In this document: positions 51,578 through 61,262 of the stretch, in pieces
Layout: each line of letters begins with the position of its first letter
Position numbering within the stretch: the stretch's first letter is position 1
Assembly: GCF_027587375.1 (NCBI RefSeq)
Contig: NZ_JAMXIC010000013.1
Span: 62,001 to 126,000, forward strand
Direction of reading: 5' to 3'
DNA length: 64,000 nt
From: Arthrobacter sp. B2a2-09
Lineage (GTDB): Bacteria; Actinomycetota; Actinomycetes; Actinomycetales; Micrococcaceae
Program-made: the position numbers and the translations under genes
Notes under the pieces: model-generated
Seen by the model: only the letters and a program-made list of their open reading frames with translations
The model's database searches: none
What the model was told of the DNA's origin: nothing

Positions 51578-51895
51578 CTAGGGGCGGTAGGATTCCCTTT
51601 CGGCATCCCAGAACGAGAGCCGCCGTCGCCACTGGAGCCCAGTCCCCCGTTCGGCCAGCCGTCCCGGGCGACCACCGGGATAGCGGTCACGACCGTGTTC
51701 GGCACGCGGGGAATGAGGTTCAATGGCCCATGCCGCCCGGTGTAGAAGACGGGCCAGCAAAGCCTGGAGGCGGACCAGCCGTCTGCGGGTGCGTCCGGCG
51801 GGTCGTGGAGAGATAACCGGGGCATTTGGCAACGCACTGTGTGCTTCGTGGTTGATGGAGTTGATGACCGCGCAGGCCATCATGAGTGAAAAATC
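51578..51895 (-). CDS. Possible small arginine-rich protein
   Basis: 105 codons from the ATG at 51895, preceded by AGAAGAG. Third positions are mostly G or C. The N-terminus MDFSLMMACAVINSINHEAH is followed by an amphipathic arginine-rich helix (RTRRRLVRLQALLARLLHRA). I do not recognise it and it may be non-coding. The rest of the 51535-52137 gap holds only promoter sequence for the XRE gene. Confidence 0.4.
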   Translation of the reverse strand, partial: DFSLMMACAVINSINHEAHSALPNAPVISPRPAGRTRRRLVRLQALLARLLHRAAWAIEPHSPRAEHGRDRYPGGRPGRLAERGTGLQWRRRLSFWDAERESYRP

Positions 51896-52137
51896 CATGG
51901 TTCTCTTCTGTCGTTGGTTGCCCACCGAAATGCGATTTTGCCCAGGCATCCTTCGGGCAGCGGTCAGTGGGGTTTTGGAGCGACTCATCCGGAAGCCGGT
52001 TTCGTCGAGTCTCTGCAAATCACGTTATGCGGCGAGGGGCATCATGTCAGCAGCTGTGCCTCTCCCTGGTTTTCCTAGGACTGACCGGCCTACCTTTCCT
52101 ATGGAAAGCCCGCATCCGGCGGCGGAGAATTGAAGGC

Positions 52138-53040
52138 ATGGGTCAGAGTGCAGAGTTTGGAAAATTCCTGAAGGCAATGCGGTCACGGTTGAACCCGGAA
52201 CAGGCCGGAATCAGTGCCAGTTCGGGCGCCCGCCGGGTCCCGGGGCTGCGCCGTGAGGAGATCGCCCGGCTGGCCGACGTAAGCACGGACTACTACACAA
52301 GGTTGGAGCAGGGCCGCAACATCCACCCCTCCCGATCGGTGCTTGACTCCGTGGCGCGGGCGCTGCACTTGGATCCGGGCGAGCATGCGCACATGATGGA
52401 CCTTTTGGAGAATTGTGCGCTGTCCCAGCGTCCGCCCGCTTCCGGTCAGCGAGTACGGCCGGCCCTGCACCAGCTTCTCGACGCCGTGGGCAATGTGCCC
52501 GCCCTTATCCTCGGTCGACGCACCGATGTTCTGGCCGGAAACCATCTTGCGTTCCTCCTGCTCGCAGATTTCCCCGCGATGCCCGCAACGGAACGAAACC
52601 TGACCCGGTGGATCATCCTCGATCCGCTCGCGCAATCGCTCTTTCAGGATTGGAAGACCGTAGCGTCCGATGCGGTGGGATCCCTTCGGGTGGACATCGG
52701 CCGTCACCCCAACGACGCACAGGCCAGTCAACTCGTAGGCGAACTGGCGGTGTCCAGCGAGCACTTCCGCAAATGGTGGGCAGGGCATCGGGTGGCAAAA
52801 GCATCGGCAGGAATTGTGCGTCTCCACCATCCCGTCGTCGGGGACTTGGAACTGAATGTTGAAGACCTGACACTGCCCGACGATCCGGATCAGACGTTAC
52901 GGGTGTATTCAGCCCCGCCAGGTTCGTCCTCGGCGGATTCACTCGCGTTGCTTGGCAGCTTCGGCGCCGGAACGGGCACTCCTGAAGCTGCACAAGCAGC
53001 CGAAGAAAGACGCGGGTCCGACGCCAGCAAAACCCCTTGA
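52138..53040 (+). CDS. XRE-family regulator with MmyB-like ligand domain
   Basis: 300 residues from the ATG at 52138. The helix-turn-helix lies at about residues 28-80 (RVPGLRREEIARLADVSTDYYTRLEQGRN), in the style of actinobacterial MmyB-type regulators. The rest fits an MmyB ligand-binding domain (LTRWIILDPLAQSLFQDW, FRKWWAGHRV, HPVVGDLELNVEDL), which binds fatty-acid-like molecules in known examples. It lies 119 bases before an aldo/keto reductase gene that it probably controls. Confidence 0.88.
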   Translation: MGQSAEFGKFLKAMRSRLNPEQAGISASSGARRVPGLRREEIARLADVSTDYYTRLEQGRNIHPSRSVLDSVARALHLDPGEHAHMMDLLENCALSQRPPASGQRVRPALHQLLDAVGNVPALILGRRTDVLAGNHLAFLLLADFPAMPATERNLTRWIILDPLAQSLFQDWKTVASDAVGSLRVDIGRHPNDAQASQLVGELAVSSEHFRKWWAGHRVAKASAGIVRLHHPVVGDLELNVEDLTLPDDPDQTLRVYSAPPGSSSADSLALLGSFGAGTGTPEAAQAAEERRGSDASKTP

Positions 53041-53159
53041 ATCCTGCACCTCCCCCTCAACAAACGCCTGCACATACGCCCAGGGCCCGACGCCCCGGGG
53101 CCGATGTCCCGCGCGCGATGTCCCCTCCTCCATCTCCGTATCCAAGGGAAATTAGATTG

Positions 53160-54206
53160 ATGAATTACAACCCCACGCAGGACCGTTATGCTTCGATGCC
53201 GTACCGAAGGGTCGGCCGAAGTGGTCTGAAACTTCCGGCGGTTTCGCTGGGCCTGTGGCACAACTTCGGCGACGACAAATCCTTCGAGACGCAACGGGCC
53301 ATCCTTCGCCGCGCTTTCGATCTAGGCGTCACGCACTTCGATCTGGCCAATAACTATGGTCCGCCCGGCGGCAGCGCCGAAACCAATTTCGGCCGGCACC
53401 TCAAGGACGACTTCAAGCCGTACCGCGACGAACTCGTCATCTCCACCAAAGCGGGATACCACATGTGGCCCGGCCCGTACGGGGAATGGGGATCCAGGAA
53501 ATACCTGCTCTCGAGCCTGGACCAGTCCCTGGAACGCATGGGCCTGGACTACGTGGATATCTTCTACAGCCACCGCCCTGACCCCAACACGCCCCTCGAG
53601 GAGACCATGGGAGCGCTCGACACCGCCGTCCGATCGGGCAGGGCGCTGTACGCCGGCATCTCCTCATACTCCGCTGACAAGACACTCGAGGCAGCTGCCA
53701 TCCTCCGGGACCTTGGAACACCGTTGCTCATCCACCAGCCCTCGTACTCAATGCTCAACCGCTGGACCGAACACGGCGAGCCCAACTTGTTCCAAACCCT
53801 TGAGCAGATGGGCGCAGGCGCCATCGCGTTCTCGCCCCTTGCACAAGGACTGCTGACCACCCGGTACCTGCACGGCGTCCCTGAGGACTCCCGCGCGGCC
53901 GCAGGCAAGTCGCTGGTGGACACCCAACTCTCCGAGGAGAACCTGGCCCGCATCCGGGGCCTCAACGAGATCGCGTCGCAGCGCGGGCAGACCCTCGCCC
54001 AGATGGCCATAGCCTGGGTGCTGCGCCCACAGAACAAAGGAATACCGGTCACCTCGGCACTCATCGGCGCCAGCAGCGTCCAGCAACTCGAAGACAACCT
54101 GGCGGCAACCTCAGGTCCGGACTTCACCAACGACGAGCTCGGGAAGATTGACGAATTTGCCGTCGAGTCCGACGTCAACCTCTGGGCCAAGGCACTCCAG
54201 GCCTAG
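53160..54206 (+). CDS. Aldo/keto reductase, YghZ/Gpr-like
   Basis: 348 residues from the ATG at 53160. MPYRRVGRSGLKLPAVSLGLWHNFG, THFDLANNYGPPGGSAETNFG, YHMWPGPYGEWGSRKYL and DIFYSHRPDPNTPLEE match the YghZ/L-glyceraldehyde-3-phosphate reductase branch that detoxifies methylglyoxal-type aldehydes. Catalytic Asp, Tyr, Lys and His are present. It is paired with an XRE regulator upstream. Confidence 0.9.
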   Translation: MNYNPTQDRYASMPYRRVGRSGLKLPAVSLGLWHNFGDDKSFETQRAILRRAFDLGVTHFDLANNYGPPGGSAETNFGRHLKDDFKPYRDELVISTKAGYHMWPGPYGEWGSRKYLLSSLDQSLERMGLDYVDIFYSHRPDPNTPLEETMGALDTAVRSGRALYAGISSYSADKTLEAAAILRDLGTPLLIHQPSYSMLNRWTEHGEPNLFQTLEQMGAGAIAFSPLAQGLLTTRYLHGVPEDSRAAAGKSLVDTQLSEENLARIRGLNEIASQRGQTLAQMAIAWVLRPQNKGIPVTSALIGASSVQQLEDNLAATSGPDFTNDELGKIDEFAVESDVNLWAKALQA

Positions 54207-54237
54207 ACCGTCCGGCCCAAGCACCGCGGAGTTAGCG

Positions 54238-55140
54238 CTAGGTTTCGGGTGTTTGAGGCATCGTAGTGGTGCTTAAGAGAAGGGCATGGCTAACGAATGC
54301 GGCGGCTGCTCGCGTGAGTGGCTTTGAGCGGTGGATGAGGTAAACGTCGTAGCTGATCCGTGGCTGCAACGCGGACGCGACAGCTCCTCGTTTCTGGGCT
54401 TCCCGGGCTACAGAGCTGGTTACAAACGCGCTTCCGACCCCCTCTAGAACTAAGGGCACAACTGCTTCACGGTGTGGAGTTTCAACAACTATCCTGAGAT
54501 CGACCCCGCGCTCCCTCGCCTCATTCAGAACTGTTCGGGCACGGGTTCCTGGGAGGCTGCTGATGAATGAGCGTCCAGTGAGGGCTTCCAAAGGAATCTG
54601 CGTCGGCTCCTCGTGTCCGGTCCCCGGTGGTGAAATGACCATGATCTCGTTGCGGGCGATGATGTGCGCGACCAGATCCGACGAGTGAGGTTGACGATCG
54701 ACAATTCCCACCTCGCATGCAGCGGATAGTACGGCTTGAGTCGCCAGGTTGCCGTCCTCCGCAGGCAGCATGGACAGCGTTACAGCGGGGAACTCATCAC
54801 GAAATCTGCCAACAATCTGGGCGAGCGGGTCGACGCTAAGACCGGGAGGCGAGGTTAGGCGAACGTGGCCGCCCTGGAGCCCCTTGAGGGCAATCATCGC
54901 TTCGCGTGCTTCGTCCAGGTCCCGAAGAAGGTTCCTGGCCATCGGAAGAAGAACAAGACCGGACTCGGTCAGCACAACTCCCTTACCCACACGATGAAAA
55001 AGGGGCGTTGCCAGTTCACGTTCCAATCGCCGGATCCCCTCTGAGAGAGAGGGTTGGCTGACGTAGAGCGCTTCCGCCGCCGCGGTGAAACTCCCCGCAT
55101 CCGCTGAGGAGACGAAGTATTGAAGTCCTCGTAGATCCAT
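54238..55140 (-). CDS. LysR-family transcriptional regulator
   Basis: 300 residues from the ATG at 55140. The N-terminal helix-turn-helix is MDLRGLQYFVSSADAGSFTAAAEALYVSQPSLSEGIRRLERELATPLFHR in outline. It is followed by an effector domain with the RLTSPPGLSVDPLAQIVGRFRDEFP pattern. It is divergent from the MFS/amidase/hydantoinase operon and is its probable activator. A TTG two codons upstream is a less likely start. Confidence 0.92.
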   Translation of the reverse strand: MDLRGLQYFVSSADAGSFTAAAEALYVSQPSLSEGIRRLERELATPLFHRVGKGVVLTESGLVLLPMARNLLRDLDEAREAMIALKGLQGGHVRLTSPPGLSVDPLAQIVGRFRDEFPAVTLSMLPAEDGNLATQAVLSAACEVGIVDRQPHSSDLVAHIIARNEIMVISPPGTGHEEPTQIPLEALTGRSFISSLPGTRARTVLNEARERGVDLRIVVETPHREAVVPLVLEGVGSAFVTSSVAREAQKRGAVASALQPRISYDVYLIHRSKPLTRAAAAFVSHALLLSTTTMPQTPET

Positions 55141-55144
55141 AGAC

Positions 55145-55159
55145 AAACCCTATAGGTTT
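55145..55159. promoter_or_regulatory. LysR-type operator at the divergent promoter
   Basis: AAACC-ctata-GGTTT is a 5-bp inverted repeat with the T-N11-A character of LysR sites. It sits five bases before the LysR start, between it and the MFS operon at 55274, so it could serve both autoregulation and activation. Confidence 0.5.
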
Positions 55160-55273
55160 CGAAAGAAAAATAGGCTACCCCGAGGGCGAGGAGTGCTGTT
55201 CAGTAGATCTAGCAGCCGGCACCGTTCGGATTCCCCCTTTGACCACGGTGCCCGGCCCAACATAGGAGAGGCT

Positions 55274-56686
55274 ATGCCCACTGATACAACAATCATTCGC
55301 TCGAAGGACGATGTTGTCCGCGAAGTCAATGAGACCCCCCGGCTGGGAGGCCGAACGCGAATGATCGGCACCATCGCACTTGGCGGTTTCTTCATCGACG
55401 CCTATGACTTCACCAGCCTGAGCGCTGGTTCCGTCCAACTGCAGCAGGAGTTCCATCTCGATGCCCAGACATTGGGCCTAGTCACCGCAGTCATGGCGTT
55501 TGGAGCCATCCTGGGAGCCTTCTCAGGCGGCTACTTTGTCGATCGCTTCGGCCGGCTGAAGATGTTTATGGTGAATATCCTGCTGTTCGTCGTCGCCACG
55601 ATCGGTGCAGCTCTATCGCCCAACTACGGGACGCTCGTGTTTTTCCGCCTCCTCATCGGCATAGGCGTTGGGCTGGACGTGCCGGTCGCGATGGCATTCC
55701 TGGCTGAATTCATGGCCGTGAAGAAAAAGGGCAAATGGGTTGAATCGGCAGCGGCCATGTGGTCCGCCGCCACCATCGTCGGACTCCTCGTCGCACTCGG
55801 TATGAACCACGCCGGTGTCGGAACTGAACTCTGGCGCTGGGCAGTAGGCCTGGGCGCTGTACCTGCCATCGTTATCCTTGCCCTGCGGTTCAAGTACATG
55901 TCGGAAAGCCCCATGTGGGCAGCAAATCGCGGCGATCTTCCCGAGGCCGCACGGATTCTGAGCAAAATGAACAACCGCCCATATTCCGTGGATGAGAATG
56001 CTGTACTCAACATCATCGAAGCCAAGGACTCACCCGGATTCTTCAAGGTCATGAAGATGCTGTTCGCCAAGCAGTACCGGATGCGCAGTATCCTCATCGT
56101 CCTCATCAGCGCGGCCCAAAGCGTTCAGTTCTCCTCTGTCGGTTTCTACCTGCCGTTGATCGTTTTCTCTTTCATCTCCAAGAGCGTCGACGTTTCCCTC
56201 ACGGCGTCAATTGCTGCCAACGCATGCGGATTGGTGGGAGCTCTACTCGCCGGCTCGATGGTCAACCGTCTGGGCTTGCGTAGGCTCTCTATCATTGGCT
56301 TCGGTGCTGTCGGCGTTATCCTCCTCATTCTCGGAGTCTGGGGTCAGTCGCTGCCGGCTCTGATCGGGGTTGCACTCCTGGCGCTCTTCATTGGCTTCCA
56401 CACTTTCGGCCCTGGCTCGACCGCCCAATCATTCTCGGCTTTGTCGTACCCCACGCAAATCCGCGGTGCAGGCGCTGGTCTTTCCCAAGCGGCCAACCGC
56501 ACCGGAAGCCTTACCGCACTGTTCTTGGTACCCATTCTTCTCGCAACGCTTGGTCTTTACGGAACACTGTTCGCTCTTGTTATCGCCCCCGTGGTGGGTC
56601 TGATTGCTCTTGCGATCGTCAAGTGGGAGCCAATCGGTAAGAACACTGAAGAGGAGGTCGAGGAGTCCTTTGTCCCGATGCACTGA
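55274..56686 (+). CDS. MFS transporter (sugar/acid:proton symporter type)
   Basis: 470 residues from the ATG at 55274 (AGGAGAGG upstream). Twelve hydrophobic segments are visible, with the MFS loop GGYFVDRFGRLKMFMVN, the segment FFRLLIGIGVGLDVPVAMAFLAEF and a second-half NRLGLRRLSIIG motif. A long central loop connects the halves. As first gene before two amidase-family genes and a hydantoinase it probably imports their ring or amide substrate. Third-position GC is lower than in neighbouring regions. Confidence 0.9.
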   Translation: MPTDTTIIRSKDDVVREVNETPRLGGRTRMIGTIALGGFFIDAYDFTSLSAGSVQLQQEFHLDAQTLGLVTAVMAFGAILGAFSGGYFVDRFGRLKMFMVNILLFVVATIGAALSPNYGTLVFFRLLIGIGVGLDVPVAMAFLAEFMAVKKKGKWVESAAAMWSAATIVGLLVALGMNHAGVGTELWRWAVGLGAVPAIVILALRFKYMSESPMWAANRGDLPEAARILSKMNNRPYSVDENAVLNIIEAKDSPGFFKVMKMLFAKQYRMRSILIVLISAAQSVQFSSVGFYLPLIVFSFISKSVDVSLTASIAANACGLVGALLAGSMVNRLGLRRLSIIGFGAVGVILLILGVWGQSLPALIGVALLALFIGFHTFGPGSTAQSFSALSYPTQIRGAGAGLSQAANRTGSLTALFLVPILLATLGLYGTLFALVIAPVVGLIALAIVKWEPIGKNTEEEVEESFVPMH

Positions 56687-56693
56687 GGCAACT

Positions 56694-58358
56694 GTGGAGC
56701 AGCCAAGCCAACAACTACGAGGACCCTCGCATCCACGAGGGGAATTGCTTCAATGGCTCAACCCGAATCTCGACGACATCACTGCAGACGGTGCCGGGGA
56801 CCTACTGGATGCGGTCGCGGCAAGCCTGCAGGGCCATGGCCCTACCAATCTCTTCGATGATCCGCCACCGCTGATCTTCGATCCAGTGGAAGCATCGGCT
56901 TATCGGCCCGATCCGGTTGAGCTCCCCGGGTCCAGCACCCGCGAAGCCCGGGAACCAGATCTCGACGGCATTCCCTGGCTTCCCGGACATGTGCTGGCCG
57001 ATCTTACAGCGCGGGGTGTCCTGACACGCTCCGAGGTGATTAAGGCCTTCTCCTACCAAATAGACACGTGGGACTCTTCCCTTAACGCCTTTATCCGCGT
57101 AACCCTTGACCCCCAAGCTGACCTCGGTGACTCTCGCGGTCTTTTGGCAGGCATCCCCATTGGACTGCAGGACATGGTCTGCACGTCCGGGATCCCTACA
57201 ACTGCGGGATCGGGTATTCTGCGTGATTTCGTTCCGGACAGAGATGCGGCGGCTTGGAAACGTTTGAAGGGAGAGGGCGCGATTCTCGCCGGCAAGCTCA
57301 ATACTCAAGAGTTCGCAGCAGGAACGACCGGAACCAACGATCACTATGGCAGCATGCGCAACCCCTGGGACCTGGCACGAACGGCCGGAGGGGCCGCGGG
57401 CGGTGCCGGAGCCGCTGTCGCTGCGGGCCTCGTCTCTTCTGCGATTGGCACTGATCCGGGAGGATCAATCAGGGTTCCAGCCGCACACTGCGGAATCGTG
57501 GGTCTCAAGCCGACATTTGGTGTCATGGATCGACGCGGGGTCGTTCCCCTGACGTGGACTACCGAAACCATGGGCGTTTTGGCACAGACGATCGGCGGTA
57601 CAGCAAGTATCGCGGACATGCTTCTGGATAGTCGGGCACGGCAGAGGTATGGAATCTCCTGTCAAGAAGCGTCGGCCCGTGGGTCTGCCCGGGATCGGAT
57701 TGATCTCCGCATTGGTGTGCCGAGCAACTGGCTTGAGATGGGTTTGGACGAAGGCGTACAGCGCGCTTATCTTCAGGCCTTATCGGAGCTGGTCAGCTTG
57801 GGCGCGACCGTCCACGAGGTGGTGTTGCCGGACGCGGCTGCCATAGCACCAGTTCACCGGGCTATTGCCTTCTCTGAAGCGTCGAGTATTCACGAGGAAC
57901 TCATCATGGACCGAGCGACTGAGTATGGCCAGGACATCCGACAGCGACAGGAAGCAGGCAGGGGGGTCATGGCAAGTGAGTATCTCAAAGCCGCTCGCCT
58001 GCGAGGTCTCTTCGCACGCCAATTCTCGGAAGTCTGGAAAGACGTGGATGTCATCGTGACGCCGACGACGCCGGTCCCCGCGGCCCCGGTGGGCACTCTT
58101 TCCATCGGCACCGGATCCAGGGGCAAAGAACCGGCTCACACTGTTTACACGCGCTATGCGGCTCCTTTGAATACTTTGGGATTACCTGCGCTCTCGGTGC
58201 CGTGCGGGTTCACGAAGGAAGGGCTCCCTGTCGGGCTGCAGCTGTGCGGACCGCCGCACAGTGAACCGATGCTCTTTTACGTTGGTGCTGCGTACGAAAG
58301 CAAGATGCCTTGGCATCTGCGTCATCCGAACCACCCTGTAACTCTCGGCGGAAAGTGA
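56694..58358 (+). CDS. Amidase-signature protein lacking catalytic Lys and cis-Ser
   Basis: 554 residues from the GTG at 56694 (GAGGC upstream), with an extra N-terminal region of about 100 residues. The amidase-signature fold is clear (GTDPGGSIRVPAAHCGIVGLKPTFG, VIVTPTTPVPAAPVG). The catalytic lysine normally in V-K-D is glutamine (PIGLQDMV). The serine pair of GGSSGG is GGAAGG, so two of the three Ser-Ser-Lys residues are lost, while the nucleophile serine of GGSIR remains. It is probably non-hydrolytic or altered in chemistry. It overlaps the hydantoinase gene by four bases. Confidence 0.85.
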   Translation: MEQPSQQLRGPSHPRGELLQWLNPNLDDITADGAGDLLDAVAASLQGHGPTNLFDDPPPLIFDPVEASAYRPDPVELPGSSTREAREPDLDGIPWLPGHVLADLTARGVLTRSEVIKAFSYQIDTWDSSLNAFIRVTLDPQADLGDSRGLLAGIPIGLQDMVCTSGIPTTAGSGILRDFVPDRDAAAWKRLKGEGAILAGKLNTQEFAAGTTGTNDHYGSMRNPWDLARTAGGAAGGAGAAVAAGLVSSAIGTDPGGSIRVPAAHCGIVGLKPTFGVMDRRGVVPLTWTTETMGVLAQTIGGTASIADMLLDSRARQRYGISCQEASARGSARDRIDLRIGVPSNWLEMGLDEGVQRAYLQALSELVSLGATVHEVVLPDAAAIAPVHRAIAFSEASSIHEELIMDRATEYGQDIRQRQEAGRGVMASEYLKAARLRGLFARQFSEVWKDVDVIVTPTTPVPAAPVGTLSIGTGSRGKEPAHTVYTRYAAPLNTLGLPALSVPCGFTKEGLPVGLQLCGPPHSEPMLFYVGAAYESKMPWHLRHPNHPVTLGGK

Positions 58359-59773
58359 ACAAGCCCGTGAACAACATCGAACCCTTCGACGTCGTCATTG
58401 CCGGCGGAACCGTCGTTACCCCTGAAGGCACCAGACGGGCCGACATCGGAATCCGAGGCGAAACGATCGCCGCGGTTGAACCGGATCTGAGCCAGAGGGC
58501 AGCGAAGAAGGTTGTGTCAGCCTTAGATCGAATCGTTCTTCCTGGTGCCATTGATTCGCATGTGCATTGTAGGACCTGGACGGATCACTCGGATGAAATC
58601 GGGGATAGCCATCGTTCTGCGGCCTTCGGAGGCGTAACGACCGCCATTACCCAGATTCGGGCACCAATCGACATGGCTCCGTCGGATGCCATCGAGCATT
58701 TTATCGACCTAGGCAGCCGTACATCGGTCATAGATTTCGGACTTCACACGATTGTGCGACCTGATCACGACCTCGACAAGGAAATTCCCAAGCTGATGGT
58801 GCTGGGAAGCGCCTCGGTCAAGTTCTTTATGTCCTATAAGGACATGGGAATCATGATGCCCGACAATCTCTTGCTCCGCGGCTTGGGTTTGATCCGCGAT
58901 GCCGGTGGCCTTGCCATGGTGCACGCTGAAGACGGAGAGATGATCGGCCACCTTATTACGGGAAGCCGCGCAGCAGGAAAGACCGCCATCACCGATTTCG
59001 CGGCAGCGGAACCGGCAGCAGCAGAGGATCTGGGAACCATCAGGGCGCTGACATACGCCGCGGTGATGGATTGTCCGCTCTACGTTCTTCATATGACTAC
59101 GAGCGGCGCCGTTCATGCGTTGCAGGAGGCGCAGAAAGCCGGGCAGAAGGCTTGGGGAGAGACCTGTCCGAAGTACCTCACCCTGACCAATGACGACCTC
59201 ATCGCCAAGGGTCCTTTGGCGAAAGTCGGGCCGCCTTTGCGGACCGCCTTCGACAACGGCAGTCTTTGGCACGCACTCTCAAATGGAACGCTTTCTGTGG
59301 TCGCCAGCGATCATGCACCGCGTGATCGTGAAAGCCTGACGGAGACGACAGACATTTTCGCAGAACCCTACGGAGCGCCTGGAACTGAGACCCTGCTGCC
59401 CATCATTTTTGATGAGATGGTCAGCCGCCGGGGCCAGGACCCTGCGGAGGTTGCTGCGGTTCTGAGCAGTAATCCTGCGAAAATCTATGGGCTCTACCCC
59501 AAGAAGGGGGCCATCCAAGTAGGGTCCGACGCTGATTTGGTCATTGTCGATCCCAAGCGGACCGAGACAATTCAGGCTCGTAGGCAGCACACCGGTGCGA
59601 CTTACAGCCTTTACGAGAACCGCTCAGTTACGGGCTGGCCCACGCACTCCTTCCTCCGTGGGCGTGCGCTCTTGGTGGACGGATCCCTGGCCCAAGAGCC
59701 CGGCTACGGCGGCTATCTGCCGAGGAAGGCCGAGGATCTCATGCAGCTGACTCCGGGGCAGAAGGCGACGTGA
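58355..59773 (+). CDS. Hydantoinase/dihydropyrimidinase/allantoinase-family amidohydrolase
   Basis: 472 residues from the GTG at 58355, overlapping the previous stop. Metal ligands are HxH in DSHVHCRTW, the carboxylated lysine in SVKFFMSYKD, histidines in MVHAEDGE and VLHMTTSG, and aspartate in ASDHAPRD. The family opens cyclic ureides such as hydantoins, dihydropyrimidines or allantoin. The exact ring cannot be read. The intact amidase downstream could act on the linear product. Confidence 0.9.
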   Translation: MNKPVNNIEPFDVVIAGGTVVTPEGTRRADIGIRGETIAAVEPDLSQRAAKKVVSALDRIVLPGAIDSHVHCRTWTDHSDEIGDSHRSAAFGGVTTAITQIRAPIDMAPSDAIEHFIDLGSRTSVIDFGLHTIVRPDHDLDKEIPKLMVLGSASVKFFMSYKDMGIMMPDNLLLRGLGLIRDAGGLAMVHAEDGEMIGHLITGSRAAGKTAITDFAAAEPAAAEDLGTIRALTYAAVMDCPLYVLHMTTSGAVHALQEAQKAGQKAWGETCPKYLTLTNDDLIAKGPLAKVGPPLRTAFDNGSLWHALSNGTLSVVASDHAPRDRESLTETTDIFAEPYGAPGTETLLPIIFDEMVSRRGQDPAEVAAVLSSNPAKIYGLYPKKGAIQVGSDADLVIVDPKRTETIQARRQHTGATYSLYENRSVTGWPTHSFLRGRALLVDGSLAQEPGYGGYLPRKAEDLMQLTPGQKAT

Positions 59774-61200
59774 AAGAAGCCCTCCTTTGGCAACTCTCGG
59801 CTGTTGAACAGGCTGCTGGAGTTCGGGACGGTAGGTGGTCCGCAGAAATGCTGACCACCGCCGTCCTGGGGCGGATCGCCGACGTCAACCCGAAGCTGAA
59901 CGCCTATGTCACCATGAATGATCAAGCATTGGATGCGGCTCGGGCCGCAGACCGCAGTCAAGCCGCGGGAGCGCCGACCGGTCCATTGCACGGCGTACCT
60001 TTTTCCGTGAAGGACCTCATCCCGACAAAGGGGGTGCGTACAACACTGGGAAGTTTGGCCCATCAGGACTGGGTTCCGGATCAGGACGAAATCTCGGTGG
60101 CAAGGCTCCGCGACGCCGGAGGCATACTGATCGGCAAGACGAACACGCGAGAGCTGGGATACGGCGTCGTCACAGATAACGAGCTGTTCGGCCCGACACG
60201 CAACCCGTGGGATGTTGGCATGACGGCGGCCGGCTCATCGGGGGGTGCCGCAGCCGCCGTCGCGGCGGGCATGGGATCGATAGCACTGGGTAGTGATGGG
60301 GGCGGATCCTTGAGGGTTCCTGCAGCCATATGTGGCGTTTTTGCGCTAAAGCCCACATTCGGCGTGGTCCCGTTGTACCCGTCGTCGCGCTTGCCGCTTC
60401 GGACTGGTCTAAATAGCTGGGAATCGCTTGAGTGCATCGGGCCGATCACGCGCACAGTCGCTGACAGCGCACTGGTCATGTCGGTTATTGCCGGGCCGGA
60501 TGTTCGGGATCGGCATTCCGTGCCACTGGACACCGAGCACAGAACATCTCGGCAAAGAGATCTCATCCTTGCGTACAGCCCAAGTCTTGCTGGGGCGGAG
60601 GTTGACTCCGAAGTGGCCGAGATCGTCGAGGTGGCCGTTAGGTCGGTGGCTTCGCGGCAGTCATGGATCGTCCGGGAGGTGTCCCCTCAGTTGCCGGCAT
60701 TGCCGGATCTCCGGGAAATATTTGCGGCAAGCGTGGCGATGGACACAGACCTTGAGGAACTTCGCAAGCTCGCAGACCAAGTGACCGTGTCCCCGGATAT
60801 CCGGGAGCTAGTTGATCGACAGTGGAGTGGCGATGAACTCACACGGGCGCGGAGGAATCGGCAGATCGTTTATGACACGATGCGAAGCTTTGGTGAACTC
60901 CACGACGTTCTCCTAACGCCTACCACGGCCACCCCGGCCTTTCCTGTCGGGATGCGATTCCCCCAGGATGGAGACTGTGGAATCGCTGACGGACGCCAAT
61001 GGTCACCGTTCGCATTTCTCTCCAACCTCACAGGACACCCTTCGGTCAGCGTCCCGGTAGGACGTACTCGTAGCGGGCTTCCAGTAGGTGTGCAGCTCAG
61101 CGGCCGACATTTTGCCGACAATACGTTGCTGGAAATCGCCAGTGCATTTGAGCAAGCGCACCCCTGGGAGCACAGCTTCCAGCATGAAAGCCCTCAATAG
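59770..61200 (+). CDS. Amidase-signature hydrolase, catalytically complete
   Basis: 476 residues from the GTG at 59770, overlapping the hydantoinase stop by four bases. The Ser-Ser-Lys triad is intact: VPFSVKDLIPT, AAGSSGGAAAAVAAG and GSDGGGSLRVPAAICG. It hydrolyses a linear amide or carbamoyl group, probably one made by the hydantoinase. It is a paralogue type of the first amidase protein, which lacks two triad residues, so the active and degenerate forms are co-transcribed. Confidence 0.92.
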   Translation: MKEALLWQLSAVEQAAGVRDGRWSAEMLTTAVLGRIADVNPKLNAYVTMNDQALDAARAADRSQAAGAPTGPLHGVPFSVKDLIPTKGVRTTLGSLAHQDWVPDQDEISVARLRDAGGILIGKTNTRELGYGVVTDNELFGPTRNPWDVGMTAAGSSGGAAAAVAAGMGSIALGSDGGGSLRVPAAICGVFALKPTFGVVPLYPSSRLPLRTGLNSWESLECIGPITRTVADSALVMSVIAGPDVRDRHSVPLDTEHRTSRQRDLILAYSPSLAGAEVDSEVAEIVEVAVRSVASRQSWIVREVSPQLPALPDLREIFAASVAMDTDLEELRKLADQVTVSPDIRELVDRQWSGDELTRARRNRQIVYDTMRSFGELHDVLLTPTTATPAFPVGMRFPQDGDCGIADGRQWSPFAFLSNLTGHPSVSVPVGRTRSGLPVGVQLSGRHFADNTLLEIASAFEQAHPWEHSFQHESPQ

Positions 61201-61262
61201 CGCCCGACGCGTCGCCCGATGTGGGAACCAGACGATGCTCCCCACCTACCCGGCCCGGTGAG

